A stretch of DNA of 23,854 nt, from NCBI GenBank assembly GCA_934132805.1, contig CAKPAB010000019.1, positions 1 through 23,854 on the forward strand, read 5' to 3'. A program made the position numbers and the translations under genes. This document shows, piece by piece, positions 23,794 to 23,854 of the stretch (position 1 is the first letter of the stretch; each line of letters starts with the position of its first letter). Source of the stretch: an uncultured Clostridia bacterium. Lineage in GTDB: Bacteria > Bacillota > Clostridia > TANB77 > CAG-508. Below the pieces are notes generated by a model. It searched no databases and had not been told where the DNA came from. It saw nothing but the letters and a program-made list of their open reading frames with translations.

Positions 23794-23854
23794 TGGAGCC
23801 ACTTCTCAGATTCGAACTGAGGACCCCCGCATTACAAGTGCGGTGCTCTGGCCA
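23794..23854 (-). tRNA. tRNA-Thr(TGT), 5' end cut by the window edge
   Basis: On minus, the visible part begins inside the D-arm (TGGCCAGAGCA). It continues through anticodon stem CCGCA/TGCGG with loop CTTGTAA (anticodon TGT), a T-arm CTCAG TTCGAAT CTGAG, 3' acceptor AAGTGGC, discriminator T and encoded CCA. About 15-17 nt at the 5' end lie beyond the window. Confidence 0.92.

Noticed and set aside
1..23854. CRISPR array, prophage or autonomous insertion sequence
   Set aside because: No regularly spaced direct repeats, integrase, structural phage genes or transposase were seen on either strand.

Overview
This window comes from a very AT-rich, low-GC Gram-positive bacterium, most likely an anaerobic clostridium of the gut type. 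The evidence is strong GGAGG ribosome binding sites, A-tract promoters with 17-nt spacers, tRNA genes with encoded CCA, U-tailed hairpin terminators, and Firmicutes families (VanW/G5, YkuD L,D-transpeptidase, DUF378, DUF975, Tex, ABC-F of the YkpA type, a YmfI-like reductase). No CRISPR array, phage gene, transposase or rRNA is visible.

Layout. Bases 1-268 hold no gene, only an unassigned structured stretch and a clear promoter. A single-gene nonribosomal peptide synthetase follows (269-7708, 2479 aa, C-A-T-C-A-T-R). Its stop overlaps the start of a 7TM-type sensor histidine kinase (7701-9509). A separately promoted response regulator with an HD-GYP output domain follows (9682-10737). After a bidirectional terminator comes a mostly minus-strand housekeeping and envelope region: TM2 protein, tex, a plus-strand DUF975 membrane protein, an ABC-F ATPase, a 199-bp long-inverted-repeat element, DUF378 protein, L,D-transpeptidase, CorA, tRNA-Lys(CTT) on plus, and a VanW/G5 protein. 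The right end has a cytoplasmic starch-binding-module protein on plus, then on minus a YmfI-like reductase, a pentapeptide-repeat protein, a VOC/bleomycin-resistance-like protein and a partial tRNA-Thr(TGT).

How it fits together. The synthetase has an N-terminal condensation domain, no thioesterase and a terminal reductase. It is therefore expected to acylate and join two amino acids and release the product as an aldehyde (or alcohol). The first adenylation domain reads by eye as glycine-activating; the second pocket is hydrophobic and unassigned. The kinase is translationally coupled to the synthetase, and a phosphorylatable c-di-GMP phosphodiesterase sits next door, so a product-linked sensing circuit is a reasonable but untested hypothesis. 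The rest of the window is mainly wall, ion and translation housekeeping.

Other points worth attention: a perfect 43-bp inverted repeat nested around a second 23-bp one; an 8-bp hairpin that fills the space between the Shine-Dalgarno and start codon of the TM2 gene; an ABC-F protein in which one of the two composite ATP sites looks dead from both sides; and a strong 5'-to-3' drift of codon choice within genes.
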